Source of the DNA: VXYL01 sp965199875
GTDB lineage: Bacteria > Pseudomonadota > Gammaproteobacteria > Pseudomonadales > Azotimanducaceae
Length of the DNA: 64,000 nt
Direction of reading: 5' to 3'
Assembly: GCA_965199875.1 (NCBI GenBank)
Contig: OZ241346.1
Coordinates: forward strand, 4,092,001-4,156,000
Below, in pieces: positions 52,715 through 62,592 of the stretch. The notes under the pieces were generated by a model. It saw only the letters and a program-made list of their open reading frames with translations, searched no databases and was not told where the DNA came from. Within the stretch, counting starts at the first letter, position 1, and each line of letters starts with the position of its first letter. The position numbers and the translations under genes are program-made.

Positions 52715-53800
52715 TTGGCGACTGGCTACAAAGCGCTGTGCGCTGCCGTCGCCAACGGCAGTCTGGACGCGCTGCGTACCGGCATCGACGGCGACGCCGA
52801 GGCGGCGAAGCACTGGAAGCCCATCGTCGATGCCGCCTTCGCCGGACGAGCGGACATGGTGCAGGCGCTGCTCGATGCCGGCGCCGATCCCAACGTTCGC
52901 TCCGGCACCAGCGGCCGCCATACGCCGCTGACGCGACTGGCCCAGCATCACGCCACCATTGCCAAGCACGCCGGGCATGCCGCCACGCTGACGACCCTGC
53001 TGGCCGCTGGCGCGGATGCCAACATCAGCGCCGGGCCGCACGACTTGCCGCCCTTGGCCTACGCCCTCATGGCACCGGCCGAGAACTTCATCGAGGCGCT
53101 GCGCGGCCGCACCCGGCGCGACCTTCACCTCGCCGCCGCGCTGCTCGATCGCAGCCGTCTGAAGCGTTCGCTGGCCAAGCCGGATGCCGCCAGTCGGCCC
53201 GATGCGCGGGGCAGAACCGCCCTCGACTACGTTGCCCTCTCCGGCCTTTGGAAGACCCTCGGCAGCGACCGCGCCATTGCCTGCGCCAACGCTCTGCTGA
53301 ATGCCGGCGCGGGCTTGGAAGGCGGCGAGGTCATACCGGAAGGCGACGAACGGTTCTCCGCCACGCCGCTGTGGCGGACGCTCTCCTGGCAGCGCCACTA
53401 CGCGCTGGCCGAGCATCTGCTTGAATGCGGCGCGGATCCCAACCCCGGCGTGTTCACCGTAACCTTCGACGGCGGCACCCAAGGCTGCGAGCTGCTCGAC
53501 CGCTACGGCGCCAACTGGGAGCAGACCTTCAACGGCCGCACGCCCTTGATGGATCTCATGTACTTCAAGCGCCCGGCGGCCAGCGCATGGCTGCTCGCCC
53601 GGGGCGTCGACGTCAACGCCACGGATGCCGATGGCCGCACGGCCCTGCACTTCGCGGCTTGGCGCGGCGTGCGGGCGGACTACGCGCGCGCCTTGCTGGA
53701 CGCCGGCGCCAAGCGCGATGCGAAGGATGCCGACGGCGCCACGCCCTTCGACATGGCCGTGCGCCACAAGAGGCACAAGCTCGCCGACCTGCTGCGCTAG
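52715..53800 (+). CDS. Ankyrin-repeat protein
   Basis: The product is 361 residues from TTG 52715 (next codons ATGYKALCAAVANGSLDAL); the TTG is chosen because the frame upstream lies in bfr. At least six ankyrin-like units are visible, such as DAAFAGRADMVQALLDAGAD, TTLLAAGADANISAG, HYALAEHLLECGADPNPG and RTALHFAAWRGVRADYARAL. No signal peptide is present, so it is cytoplasmic. It follows bfr at 8 bases, which suggests co-expression. The partner is unknown. Confidence 0.82.
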   Translation: MATGYKALCAAVANGSLDALRTGIDGDAEAAKHWKPIVDAAFAGRADMVQALLDAGADPNVRSGTSGRHTPLTRLAQHHATIAKHAGHAATLTTLLAAGADANISAGPHDLPPLAYALMAPAENFIEALRGRTRRDLHLAAALLDRSRLKRSLAKPDAASRPDARGRTALDYVALSGLWKTLGSDRAIACANALLNAGAGLEGGEVIPEGDERFSATPLWRTLSWQRHYALAEHLLECGADPNPGVFTVTFDGGTQGCELLDRYGANWEQTFNGRTPLMDLMYFKRPAASAWLLARGVDVNATDADGRTALHFAAWRGVRADYARALLDAGAKRDAKDADGATPFDMAVRHKRHKLADLLR

Positions 53801-53926
53801 CGAGGCGGCTCTTGTAGACCGTCGGGCTTGCGATTCACGGGCGCTCTGGGCGTTCGCCGTCGACGGGCCAAGCAGGGATTCGCGGTTACAATGGCAGCGG
53901 AACCAAGAGGAGGGGCACGGTCGGCC

Positions 53927-54883
53927 ATGACGCAAGTCAACCATCGCAGCATCGCCACCAACGGCATCGACATGCGCATCGCCGAGGCCGGCCCCGCCGA
54001 TGGCCCGCTGGTGGTGCTGTGCCACGGCTTCCCGGAGTCCTGGTACTCCTGGCGGCATCAGCTACCGGCGCTGGCCGAGGCCGGCTACCACGCGGTCGCT
54101 CCCGACCAGCGCGGCTACGGCGGCACGACGGCGCCGGCCGACACCTCCGCCTACACGCAGTTCCACCTGGTTGGCGACATCGTCGGCCTGGTGCAAGCGC
54201 TTGACGCATCGAGCGCGGTGATCGTCGGCCACGACTGGGGCGCCCCGGTGGCGTGGAACGCCGCGCTGTGGCGGCCCGACATCTTCCGCGCCGTCATCGC
54301 GCTCAGCGTGCCGGCGAACGATCGCCCGTCGCTGCCGCCAACCGCTGGCATGAAAGCCACCTTCGGCGACGACTTCTTCTACATCCTCTACTTCCAGACC
54401 GCCGGCGTCGCCGAGCACGAACTGCAGAAGGACGTGAAGCGCAGCTTGCGCATGCTCCTCTACTCCGCCTCGGGCGACGCGAGCCGAGGCTTCAACCGTC
54501 TGCCGAAGACGGCTGGCTTTCTCGATCAGATGGTGGACCCCGACGAGCTTCCCGCGTGGCTTTCCGAAGAGGACGTGGACTATTTCGCAAGCCAGTTCCT
54601 GCACACCGGCTTTCGCGGCGGCCTGAACTGGTATCGCAACCTGGACCGTACCTGGGAGCTGTCCGCCGCCTTCCAAGGCCGCAAGATCGAGCAGCCGGCG
54701 CTGTTCATCACTGGCGACCGGGATCTCACCCGCAACCAGCCCAACTACCAGGAACGCATGCGCGCCATCGTGCCGAACCTGCGCCAGGTAGTCACCTTCC
54801 CCGGCATCGGCCACTGGACGCAACAGGAAAACCCGCAAGGAACCAACGCGGCCATGCTGGGCTTCCTGGGCACGCTGCCATAG
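53927..54883 (+). CDS. Alpha/beta hydrolase, epoxide hydrolase type
   Basis: The 318-residue protein fits soluble epoxide hydrolases. The HGxP oxyanion motif is in LCHGFPESWYSWRHQ, the nucleophile Asp in VIVGHDWGAPVAWN, the acid Asp in FITGDRDLTRNQ and the His in FPGIGHWTQQENP. Nucleophile Asp rather than Ser separates it from esterases; haloalkane dehalogenase is the main alternative. The ATG at 53927 starts the conserved fold; an ATG 36 bases earlier has no ribosome-binding site. An enoyl-CoA hydratase-family gene follows 33 bases later. Confidence 0.88.
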   Translation: MTQVNHRSIATNGIDMRIAEAGPADGPLVVLCHGFPESWYSWRHQLPALAEAGYHAVAPDQRGYGGTTAPADTSAYTQFHLVGDIVGLVQALDASSAVIVGHDWGAPVAWNAALWRPDIFRAVIALSVPANDRPSLPPTAGMKATFGDDFFYILYFQTAGVAEHELQKDVKRSLRMLLYSASGDASRGFNRLPKTAGFLDQMVDPDELPAWLSEEDVDYFASQFLHTGFRGGLNWYRNLDRTWELSAAFQGRKIEQPALFITGDRDLTRNQPNYQERMRAIVPNLRQVVTFPGIGHWTQQENPQGTNAAMLGFLGTLP

Positions 54884-54916
54884 CTGCCACAAGCAGGACG
54901 ACCAACGGAGCACAAG

Positions 54917-55852
54917 ATGACCTACAACAACATTCTCTACGACACCGACGACCGCCTGGCGTTCATCACGCTGAACCGCCCGGAGAAGCTGAACGCCCTA
55001 AGCCACGCGCTGCGCGGCGAGGTGTACGACGCCATGAAGGAGGCCGAGGCGGACCCGGCCATCGGCGTCATCGTCTTGAAAGCCGCCGGCCGGGCGTTCT
55101 CCGCAGGCTACGACCTCGCGCCGAACCCGGACGAGCAAAGCGACTACGTGAGCAGCCGCTCGCGGATGCCGGACACCGGATCCACCCACCCGCAGCACTA
55201 CGACTGGTCGCGCCACGCGCTGATGGGCCACTGGTTCATCTGGGAACTGGCCAAGCCGGTGATCGCGCAAGTCCACGGCTGGTGCCTGGCGGGCGCCACC
55301 GAGCTCACGTCGATGTGCGACATGCGCATGGTGGCGAACGACGCCCGCGTGGGCTATCCGCCGGTGCGCGCCATGGGCACCATGGACATGATGTGGGCGC
55401 CGTGGCTGCTGAAACCCGGCAAGGCCCGCGCCTTCGCCTACACCGGGGACTGGTTCAGCGGCGAAGAGATGGAAGAGTTCGGCTGGGCCACCTTCGCCAA
55501 GCCGAAGGACGAACTCGAGGAGTTCACCATCAAGTACGCTCGCCGTCTCGGCCACATCGACAACGATCAGCTGAACTACAACAAGCGCGCCGTCAACCGC
55601 CAGTACGAGATCATGGGCATTCGCACCGGCTTGATGTCCGGCACCGACGTCGAGGCGCTCTCCAAGCACCGCCCGGCGGCCAGCGAGTTCGGCCGCCGAG
55701 TGCGGGAAGACGGCCTGAAGGCGGCGCTGGAATGGCGCGACGGGCCGTTCGGCGACTTTCGCGGCGAGTACGCCTCGGCGCCGAAGCGCCGCGCCTTGGC
55801 CGGCTCGGAGGGCAAAAGCGGCCAGCAAGGGGACGCAGACTACAGCCGCTGA
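54917..55852 (+). CDS. Enoyl-CoA hydratase/isomerase family protein
   Basis: The 311-residue crotonase-fold protein has the N-terminal RLAFITLNRPEKLNALSHAL, the oxyanion region VHGWCLAGATELTSMCDMRM and the family loop AFSAGYDLAP. The second catalytic position reads GYPPVRAMGTMDMMWAP, which lacks the usual PExxLG glutamate, so hydratase activity is doubtful. Some hydrolase or decarboxylase relatives show this. The extended C-terminus (FGRRVREDGLKAALEWRDGP) is longer than in typical hydratases. It follows the epoxide hydrolase gene closely. Confidence 0.86.
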   Translation: MTYNNILYDTDDRLAFITLNRPEKLNALSHALRGEVYDAMKEAEADPAIGVIVLKAAGRAFSAGYDLAPNPDEQSDYVSSRSRMPDTGSTHPQHYDWSRHALMGHWFIWELAKPVIAQVHGWCLAGATELTSMCDMRMVANDARVGYPPVRAMGTMDMMWAPWLLKPGKARAFAYTGDWFSGEEMEEFGWATFAKPKDELEEFTIKYARRLGHIDNDQLNYNKRAVNRQYEIMGIRTGLMSGTDVEALSKHRPAASEFGRRVREDGLKAALEWRDGPFGDFRGEYASAPKRRALAGSEGKSGQQGDADYSR

Positions 55853-56006
55853 CGTTGCGTTGAGGTTACGGTCTGGCGAGGCTGCGCTTTGACGTCGACA
55901 AGCACTCCCGGTGTTCCCAGAGGCTTGGCGGAGCGGGTGATCCGCTTGGGGCGGCTTGGAGTGTTCAAGAAGCCATCCCGGCTGCTGCCAGCGAACTAGC
56001 CGTTTC

Positions 56007-59000
56007 TCATACGCTTGTGCCGTGCCGGATGATGCACTGGGTCAAGTCCACGGCGTGCTCGGCGCCGGTGAGGTAGGCATCCGGGTGGCAGGTCATCACC
56101 ACCACTTGGATGTTCTTCGCCGCCTCGCCGAGCAGATTGCGGATCCACGCCATGCGCTTCGGGTCCGATTGGGTCAGGTGATCGTCCAGGATCAAGAAGC
56201 TCTCCAGCGCTTCGGCGATGGACAGACGCAGCAGCAGGGCGATCTGTTCGCGAGTGCCTACGGACACGTCGGCGATGGCGCGTTCGTCGCCGCCGAGGCG
56301 AATGCCGGTTGCGTCGAGCTGCGGGCCGATGCCCACTTCTTCGTAGCGGCCGTTGGTGAGTTCGCTCATGCGCTCGCTGACGGGCTTGACGAGCGCGGCG
56401 CCGAGGTGCGCGGCGTCTTCCTTCTCGGCTTCCGCCAGCGTCTCGTGCAACAGCTTCCAGGCGCCGTAGTCCACTTCGAGTTCGTGCTCGCGGCGATCGA
56501 TTGCGGCGAGTGCTTCTTTGGCCGCAATGGCCTGTTCCTCGATGGCTTGTCCGCCCACCTGGCTGAGCGCGCCTTGGGCCGTGGCGAGTTCGCCGCGCAG
56601 CGATGCAGCCGCAGCCTTGGCGTCTTTCGCCTCGCTTTCGAGTTCGGACGGATCGGCGGAGAGGTCCGCGTCAGGGCCTGGCAGGGCATCGAGTTCAGCT
56701 AGCCGCTCGTCTCGGGCGGCTTGCAAGGCATCGATGTCCAGTTCCTTCGTCCCCGCTTCCAACACCTTGGCCTCGCCTCGCAGCCCCTCCAGCTGTCTCT
56801 CCTCCGCCTGTAAGCGTTGTGCAAGGTCGTCGCGTTCCTTGCTCTTCGTCGCCAGTTCCTTCTCAAGCCTGGTCTGCTCCGCCTTGGCTTGTTCCGCCTC
56901 CGCGGTGGCTTCCGCGGTGATCGCGTCGATAGCCGCATCCTGCGTTTGCAGATCGTCCGCGAGCTTCTGCTGCTCGGATTCGCCCTCGGTCAGCAAGCGG
57001 CGCCAGTCCTCGTCTTGCGGCATGGAGTCAGAAAGCGCCTGTTGGTCGCTGGCCAGCTGTGCCTTGGCGATTGCGAGCGCCTTGTCTCCCAGTTCAACTT
57101 CCGTCGCCCGCTTGATGCGAAGCGCATCGCGTTCGTTCACCTGCTGTTGCAGCGCATCCGCTTCTTGCGCAACCACGGCTTCGCTGCGCGCATCGCCGTA
57201 TCTGCTGAGGACCTCGTCGAGAGAAACGCCCGCCTCCTGCCACTTGGCGATGGCCAGTCGAGATTGCTCCGTTTCGGCGTTCGCAATTGCGGCGGCATGT
57301 TCGGCGTCGTCGACGCCTTCGCCGCGCAGACGTTCCTGCGTGGCTTCGCTGTCGAGTTTCGCGGCCTCCGCAATGAGACGGCTAGCGTTTTCTGCCTTGG
57401 CTGCAAGCGCATCGATGCCCTCTATCGCGTCCAATCCCGCGCGAGCGAAGATCGGCGCTGCTTCGGCCTGCCAGCGCTCCGCGGCAGCCTGCGCCTCGCG
57501 TTGCCGATCGCGTCCGCCGCCGCGCACTTCAATGGCGCCGATGCCGTCGAGCGTCAGCCGCAGCTCGTGCTCGGCTTGATAGGCAAGGCGTTCGCCGGCG
57601 GCGTAGCGACGCTGCCTGGTTTCTCCGTCGATGGTCAGCTCGGCTTGGCCGGCGCGTTCGGGGGTGAAATCGACGGTCAGACCCACCGCCAGCTTCGCTC
57701 GCGCCACGCGATGGTCTTCGTCCAGCTGCTGCAACCGCTTGAGTTCCGCTTCGGCTGGCGCTTGCAGCGCTTTCGCTTCGACTCGCTTTGCTTTCGCTTG
57801 CTCTGCGAGGGCCTTTGCGGCATCCAGGTGCTTGGCGATGGCGGCCAAGTCTGCCTTGCACTTCTTGGCCTTCGCCACGGCAAGCCGGTAGCGGGCACAG
57901 TCGCGCTCCCGCCCAAGCTCGGTCAACTGCTCCTTGTCCGCATCGGTAGCGGAGTGTGCTTCGGCGAGCAGCTTGCGCTGATCGGCGAGCGCCTTGGTGC
58001 GCTGCTCGATGTCTGCGGCCTTGGCCGCGACAGCCGCTTCGCTGGCAGCCAGGGCTTGCGCTTGCTTGACTGATCCATCCAAAGCCGTCAGCCGCTGTTG
58101 CAGATGCAGGCGCTGGTTCTGCGCTTCCTGAAGGCGCAGCTGGCGACCTTGTTCCGCGTCTCCGGAGGCCAGTTGCAGCACTCGATCGCGGGCTTCCTTG
58201 GCGTGCGGTTCCGCCTCCAAGACGTTGCGTTCGGCGACGGCATGGGCTTCGCGCAGGGCAGTCGCTTCCTGCTGCGTTGCGTCCACCTCGGCTCGCTTCC
58301 GCTCGAAACCGCGAACTTGCCGGGCGGCTTGCCGCAACTGCTTCTCGGCTTCGTCCAGTGCTTGGGTTGCCGCCTCTCGCTCTTGGGCTGCTTTGAGTGC
58401 CGCCGCGGCCCGTTCTGCTTCGGCATCCGCTTCGAGCAGCAGCTCGCTCAGTTCCCGAACCCGCTCCCTTGCCGCTTCGCTTTGCTCCACTTCTTGGCGG
58501 ATGTCCTGCTCGCCTTGTTCGGCGGCAATGCGTTCCTCGCGCAACTTGCTCCAAGGCGAAGAGCGCCCGCTGCTTCTGCGCCCCGTTCTGGTGAACGCCT
58601 CGTCCACCTTTTCCTGCACCGAGGCCAGCACCTGCTTGAAGCGCGGGTCTTCGGCAAGCGCCTGCAGCGCTTCGGTGAGGCGATCGCGCCCAGAGTCGTT
58701 AGGGTCGTCGTCGAGTCCGGTGCCTAGGATGGCTTCGATGGCGCTCTGCTCGCCGAGCAGCGCCGTGGTGATGAAGGAGGATGGCATACCCCGTGCGCCG
58801 CGTCTGCCGCTGGACGGCCCGATGCCCCAGCGCAGAATGCCTTGCAGCGATCCTTCCACTTCGCGCCCTCTGCCGTCTTGGGAAAACGTCTCGCCATCGC
58901 GGGAAAACTCCAAGTAGGTGCGGGCGCCGCTGGCGCCGAAGCGTTTCTGCACGCGCCAGATGCGCTGCGCCTCTTCCTCCAGCGTGAGCGTCACCTGCGG

Positions 59001-59207
59001 AGCCGCATCCACGTTCCAGGAGCGCAGCGCCTGCCCGGCGCTGGAAGTCGCTGGCAGGAGCAGGGCAGCGCGAATCGCCTTCGCCAGCGTCGACTTGCCG
59101 AGCTCGTTCGGACCATGCAGCACGTTCAAGCCCGGCTCAAGCGCAACGCTGGCTTGCGCGATGCCGGCGCAGTCCGCCACTTCCAACCGACGAATCCACA
59201 TGGCCAT
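56007..59207 (-). CDS. SbcC/YhaN-like SMC-type AAA ATPase
   Basis: The 1066-residue protein has the two ends of an ABC-type head. Walker A HGPNELGKST is at 31-40. At the C-terminus the signature is VSVGTREQIALLLRLSIAEA and Walker B is SFLILDDHLTQSD. Between them lie about 750 residues of coiled coil rich in Glu, Ala and Gln. There is no CxxC zinc hook, so it is closer to YhaN than to Rad50/SbcC. It would bind DNA ends and regulate a partner nuclease. The matching SbcD/YhaO-like phosphoesterase is encoded at the right edge of the window, with restriction-modification genes in between. Confidence 0.85.
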   Translation of the reverse strand: MAMWIRRLEVADCAGIAQASVALEPGLNVLHGPNELGKSTLAKAIRAALLLPATSSAGQALRSWNVDAAPQVTLTLEEEAQRIWRVQKRFGASGARTYLEFSRDGETFSQDGRGREVEGSLQGILRWGIGPSSGRRGARGMPSSFITTALLGEQSAIEAILGTGLDDDPNDSGRDRLTEALQALAEDPRFKQVLASVQEKVDEAFTRTGRRSSGRSSPWSKLREERIAAEQGEQDIRQEVEQSEAARERVRELSELLLEADAEAERAAAALKAAQEREAATQALDEAEKQLRQAARQVRGFERKRAEVDATQQEATALREAHAVAERNVLEAEPHAKEARDRVLQLASGDAEQGRQLRLQEAQNQRLHLQQRLTALDGSVKQAQALAASEAAVAAKAADIEQRTKALADQRKLLAEAHSATDADKEQLTELGRERDCARYRLAVAKAKKCKADLAAIAKHLDAAKALAEQAKAKRVEAKALQAPAEAELKRLQQLDEDHRVARAKLAVGLTVDFTPERAGQAELTIDGETRQRRYAAGERLAYQAEHELRLTLDGIGAIEVRGGGRDRQREAQAAAERWQAEAAPIFARAGLDAIEGIDALAAKAENASRLIAEAAKLDSEATQERLRGEGVDDAEHAAAIANAETEQSRLAIAKWQEAGVSLDEVLSRYGDARSEAVVAQEADALQQQVNERDALRIKRATEVELGDKALAIAKAQLASDQQALSDSMPQDEDWRRLLTEGESEQQKLADDLQTQDAAIDAITAEATAEAEQAKAEQTRLEKELATKSKERDDLAQRLQAEERQLEGLRGEAKVLEAGTKELDIDALQAARDERLAELDALPGPDADLSADPSELESEAKDAKAAAASLRGELATAQGALSQVGGQAIEEQAIAAKEALAAIDRREHELEVDYGAWKLLHETLAEAEKEDAAHLGAALVKPVSERMSELTNGRYEEVGIGPQLDATGIRLGGDERAIADVSVGTREQIALLLRLSIAEALESFLILDDHLTQSDPKRMAWIRNLLGEAAKNIQVVVMTCHPDAYLTGAEHAVDLTQCIIRHGTSV

Positions 59208-59290
59208 CAGGCGGCGTTCCTAAGCAGTCGGCGCGGATGGCGCAAAGCGCGTTCCGCCTGTTCCTTCCGCGACGACTCGAGTAAATCCAT

Positions 59291-60120
59291 CTAAGCGGCC
59301 AAATCAAAGGGCAGATCGCTGATGTCTCGAAGGCGTTGGCCTTCGACAAGCACGGTCAGCATCTCGAGATCTGATTCCTCAGTGGAAGACAATAGTTCTG
59401 GAAGTGCGAAGTGGTAAACGCAGTCGATGTCTCCAGTACCCAGCGCAATGGAAGCAATGCGAGCCGGCAGCGGCTCCCCGACAACGACAACAATGTGCGG
59501 TGTCGCCCCCTTGCGATTTCGCACTAGGTTCAAGCCTTCCGTTCGAGCGTTTTGCGAACGGTCGCTCCGAATCGTCCATTTGCAGGAGACGCTTGCGTGC
59601 AGCAGACGGTCTTGAGAATTGGCCTTTCGGAATGGCGTAAGCGCCGCGACAGCGTCATCGCCCAGCTGGCTTGTACTTGCGTCAATGGTTGCGTCGTCAA
59701 CTGGATGCCGGCACACCACGATGTCTGGTTTGACGATGTAGTCCCCGAAGACCACACGCAACTGGCTGTTGTCGTCTATCGCACGTTTAATCGCGTCCAG
59801 ATGCTGATATTGCTGATAGTCGCCGATGCTGCCGCCGAGCGAGAACTCCCAATCGCCTGGGCGGAGATGCTGCAGGTAGCCAAAGGCATTCATTAGGAAA
59901 TCCTTTGTTGCAGCTTCAAAGCGATTGCCGGCGGTTGGCCGGAAAGCGCTTCGGTCCGCACCTCGCCGCCGATCTCCTCGACAATGCCGCGACTTATCGC
60001 GATGCTGGATTTGCTACCACGGTCGGCATTGTTCGGAACGCCGTCCTTCAGACGCAAGACATCGCGAACGATACGGCGGTGGTATTCCTGTCGCAGCGCG
60101 GACAGCTGTCCACTACTCAT
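59291..60120 (-). pseudogene. NgoMIV-family type II restriction endonuclease, frameshifted
   Basis: The C-terminal 200 residues carry the NgoMIV/Cfr10I active site: VKPDIVV, then 47 residues, then KWTIRSDRSQNARTEG. This is PD-X47-K-X13-E, and it includes the Arg, Asp and Arg equivalent to NgoMIV R191, D193 and R194 that read the CCGG core. The N-terminal part (MSSGQLSALRQEYHRRIVRD, from ATG 60120) is in another frame. A one-base shift at about 59931-59940 would join EALSGQ to AGNRFEAATKDFL, giving about 275 residues, close to NgoMIV (286). The ATG overlaps the methyltransferase stop (ATGA). It is either a disabled nuclease or a sequence error. Confidence 0.85.
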
Positions 60121-61427
60121 TTCAACAAGCCGATCACATGCTCTTCGTGCATGCGCTGCTCGATCTGCGACGTGCCGTTCCTGCTCCACCGAGCCGGCAT
60201 CATGCGTTTGTCCCGGTCCAAGCGACGAGCGCCGATGTGGGCAAGCTGGAACCCCGCCGCTACGCCGAGGGCGGCAATGCCCTTGTGGGTTTCCACGTCG
60301 ATGCCACGGAGGTTGGAACTGCCCACCACGACAATTGCGGCCTTGCCGGGCTTCAGTACGCGGTGCATTTCCGCGACAACCGCGGACATTTCCCCAAAGT
60401 AGCGCCGCAAGGCCGCGGCTTTGCGGTCGTCCGCGTCCGCCAGTCGGCAGATGGTGCGCTCGCACTGCTCTGGCAGATCGCTCCACACACGTTGGGTCTT
60501 CGCCTCGTGGCCCAGACAACGTGCGCGAATGTCGGTCAGATCGCCAATCGTCCAGCCCAGCCACACCAGCGAAAACTTGTGCGCCCGCATGTAGTCGATG
60601 GCGTTGTTCGCGTAGGGCGGCGAAGTGACGACCAGGTCCACCGACCGCGCCGGCAGGCCAGTGTCGGCAGCGCTAGCTGCCAGGATCCGCGCATCGCCGC
60701 AGGGTTCGGTGGCGCAGTGCGAGGCCAGCACCAGATGCAAACGCTTGGCGAACTCGTCGAACGCGCACTTCGGCTGCTTGTCCAGCACCCGATGCGGGCG
60801 CGTGTGCGCGAGGTCCCGGGCCAGCGACACGCCGCCCGACTTGGCGATGATGGTGGACGAGAACACCATGTGCAGGAACTTCAATGCCCCTTGAGGGGCG
60901 GACGCTTGCGGTGCTCGGCCTTCAATGGCGTTCAGCAGCGCGACCAGCTCTCGTTGCTGTCCGGGCAAGAACCAGTAGTCGACGAAGGCCCTCGTCTTGC
61001 TGTCGAAGCGTTCCGCCAGCGAGGCGTCGAGCCTGTTGGGCTCGGTGAAGAAGCTGCGTCTGGCGTCGTCCACCACCGCCCTGCCGAGGCGCAGCATGGC
61101 CACGGGGTTCAGGCGTGCGAGCTTGGCTTCGGTGATGAGCCGCGCCAACGGGTCGATGTCGCAACCTACCGCGCGACGGCGCAGACGAACGGCTTCCAAG
61201 ATGGTCGTGCCGGAGCCGAGCATCGGATCGAGCACGACGTCGTCCGGTGCCGAAAGGAGTTCGATGAAGTGCGCCGGCAGCTGAGGCGGGAACTTCGCCG
61301 GGAACGGATGCCAGCCGTGCGCGGAGCGTGGGCCGGTTGCGCCGTGGAAGTCCAAGTTCCCGCGCAGGAGGTCGCGCAACGTTGCCAGACGCTCTCGATT
61401 TGCCGCTACACCGCCCATGTGCGACAT
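60117..61427 (-). CDS. DNA methyltransferase of the NgoMIV-like R-M system, probably N4-cytosine
   Basis: From ATG 61427 (MSHMGGVAANRERLATLRDL) the product is 436 residues. Motif I is VVLDPMLGSGTTILEA and motif IV is VVTSPPYANNAIDYMRAHKF. Serine in SPPY is usual for N4-cytosine enzymes. An ATG at 61559 would add 44 residues with no family resemblance. The restriction endonuclease gene overlaps its stop by 4 bases, so this is a compact M-R operon. The likely target is a CCGG-containing site such as GCCGGC, inferred only from the partner's family. It is divergent from a second methyltransferase gene. Confidence 0.85.
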   Translation of the reverse strand: MSHMGGVAANRERLATLRDLLRGNLDFHGATGPRSAHGWHPFPAKFPPQLPAHFIELLSAPDDVVLDPMLGSGTTILEAVRLRRRAVGCDIDPLARLITEAKLARLNPVAMLRLGRAVVDDARRSFFTEPNRLDASLAERFDSKTRAFVDYWFLPGQQRELVALLNAIEGRAPQASAPQGALKFLHMVFSSTIIAKSGGVSLARDLAHTRPHRVLDKQPKCAFDEFAKRLHLVLASHCATEPCGDARILAASAADTGLPARSVDLVVTSPPYANNAIDYMRAHKFSLVWLGWTIGDLTDIRARCLGHEAKTQRVWSDLPEQCERTICRLADADDRKAAALRRYFGEMSAVVAEMHRVLKPGKAAIVVVGSSNLRGIDVETHKGIAALGVAAGFQLAHIGARRLDRDKRMMPARWSRNGTSQIEQRMHEEHVIGLLK

Positions 61428-61576
61428 GATGCCACACAGCGCCGAGCGCGTGTGCGGGTTCGCAGGTTCGAGCTTGGTAGCTTGGTAGACAGGAACGGGG
61501 CGGGGTCGAAATTCCGGCAGCGGCGATACGGAAGGGTGGTCGATCCAGTGTTGCGCCACATGGCCACTGATTGTGT

Positions 61577-62536
61577 ATGCTTATCCACATGGTTGCGAGC
61601 AACTTGCACAGAACGCCCGTGGCGACGGCGCTGTCGAATGCCGAGGATTTGGGTGCGGCCGATTACCCGTACACGCGGCATGGCAATGCCACTCTGGTTC
61701 GTGCGGACTGCACGCAGTGGCTGCGCGGCCAGGCGGCCAACTCCATCGAGGCGGTGGTGACCGATCCGCCCTATGGCTTGCTGGAGTACACGCCGAAGGA
61801 ACAGGCCAAGCTGCGCCGGGGCAGGGGCGGGGTCTGGCGCCTACCGCCTGCCTTCGACGGCGTTCGCAGGTCGCCGGTGCCGCGCTTTACCGTGCTCTCG
61901 CCGGCCAACCAGGAACAGGTGGCCACGTTCTTCCGCGACTGGACGGCGCTGCTGCTGCCGGTGCTTGCGCCCGGCGCGAACGTGGTGGTCGCTGCCAACC
62001 CGCTGCTCTCCCATCTGGTTGCAGGAGCCCTTGCGGCGGCAGGCTTGGAGCGGCGAGGCGAGATCGTTCGGTTGGTGACCACGATGCGCGGCGGCGACCG
62101 CCCGAAGGGCGCCCACGAGGAGTTCGCGGAAGTCAGCGCCATGCCGCGATCCATGTGGGAGCCGTGGCTGGTGTTCCGCAAGCCGTTGCAGGGCAGAGTG
62201 CAGGACAACCTGCGCAAGTGGCGTTGCGGCGGATTCCGGCGGCCGGCGAACGACAAGCCGTTCGGCGACGTGATCCGCTCCGCCCCGACCCGCAAGCAGG
62301 AGAGGGCGCTGGCGCCGCACCCGAATCTGAAGCCGCAGGCGTTTCTGCGGCAGCTGGTACGCGGCGTCCTGCCGCTTGGCGAAGGCACCGTGTTGGATCC
62401 GTTCTGCGGCGCCGGTTCCACGCTCGCCGCGGCGGAGGCCGTGGGCTATGCGAGCATTGGGGTGGAGAAGGACGAGCGCTACTTCGCAATTGCCCAAGAG
62501 GCGATCCCGCTGCTGGCGAAGTATCAGCCGACCTGA
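61577..62536 (+). CDS. Second DNA methyltransferase (beta-type motif order)
   Basis: The product is about 319 residues from the ATG at 61577 (61589 also possible). Motif IV VVTDPPYGLLEY precedes motif I VLDPFCGAGSTLAAAEAVG, the order of beta-class N6-adenine or N4-cytosine methyltransferases. A target-recognition stretch lies between (GGDRPKGAHEEFAEVSAM, FRKPLQGRVQDNLRKWRCGG). DPPY favours adenine N6 but does not prove it. It converges with the putative nuclease gene at 62593, 56 bases away, and may protect against it. Confidence 0.83.
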   Translation: MLIHMVASNLHRTPVATALSNAEDLGAADYPYTRHGNATLVRADCTQWLRGQAANSIEAVVTDPPYGLLEYTPKEQAKLRRGRGGVWRLPPAFDGVRRSPVPRFTVLSPANQEQVATFFRDWTALLLPVLAPGANVVVAANPLLSHLVAGALAAAGLERRGEIVRLVTTMRGGDRPKGAHEEFAEVSAMPRSMWEPWLVFRKPLQGRVQDNLRKWRCGGFRRPANDKPFGDVIRSAPTRKQERALAPHPNLKPQAFLRQLVRGVLPLGEGTVLDPFCGAGSTLAAAEAVGYASIGVEKDERYFAIAQEAIPLLAKYQPT

Positions 62537-62592
62537 GGCATCCCGTGGGCTGTGGCACAGTGGCTTGGCAAACCGCAGGCCGTCGCAAGCGC

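Noticed and set aside
59893..60564. Independent gene in the frame upstream of the NgoMIV-like C-terminal part
   Set aside because: Its first half is antisense-like sequence in another frame of the methyltransferase gene. Only the last ~75 codons, from ATG 60120, are coding, and they belong to the broken nuclease.
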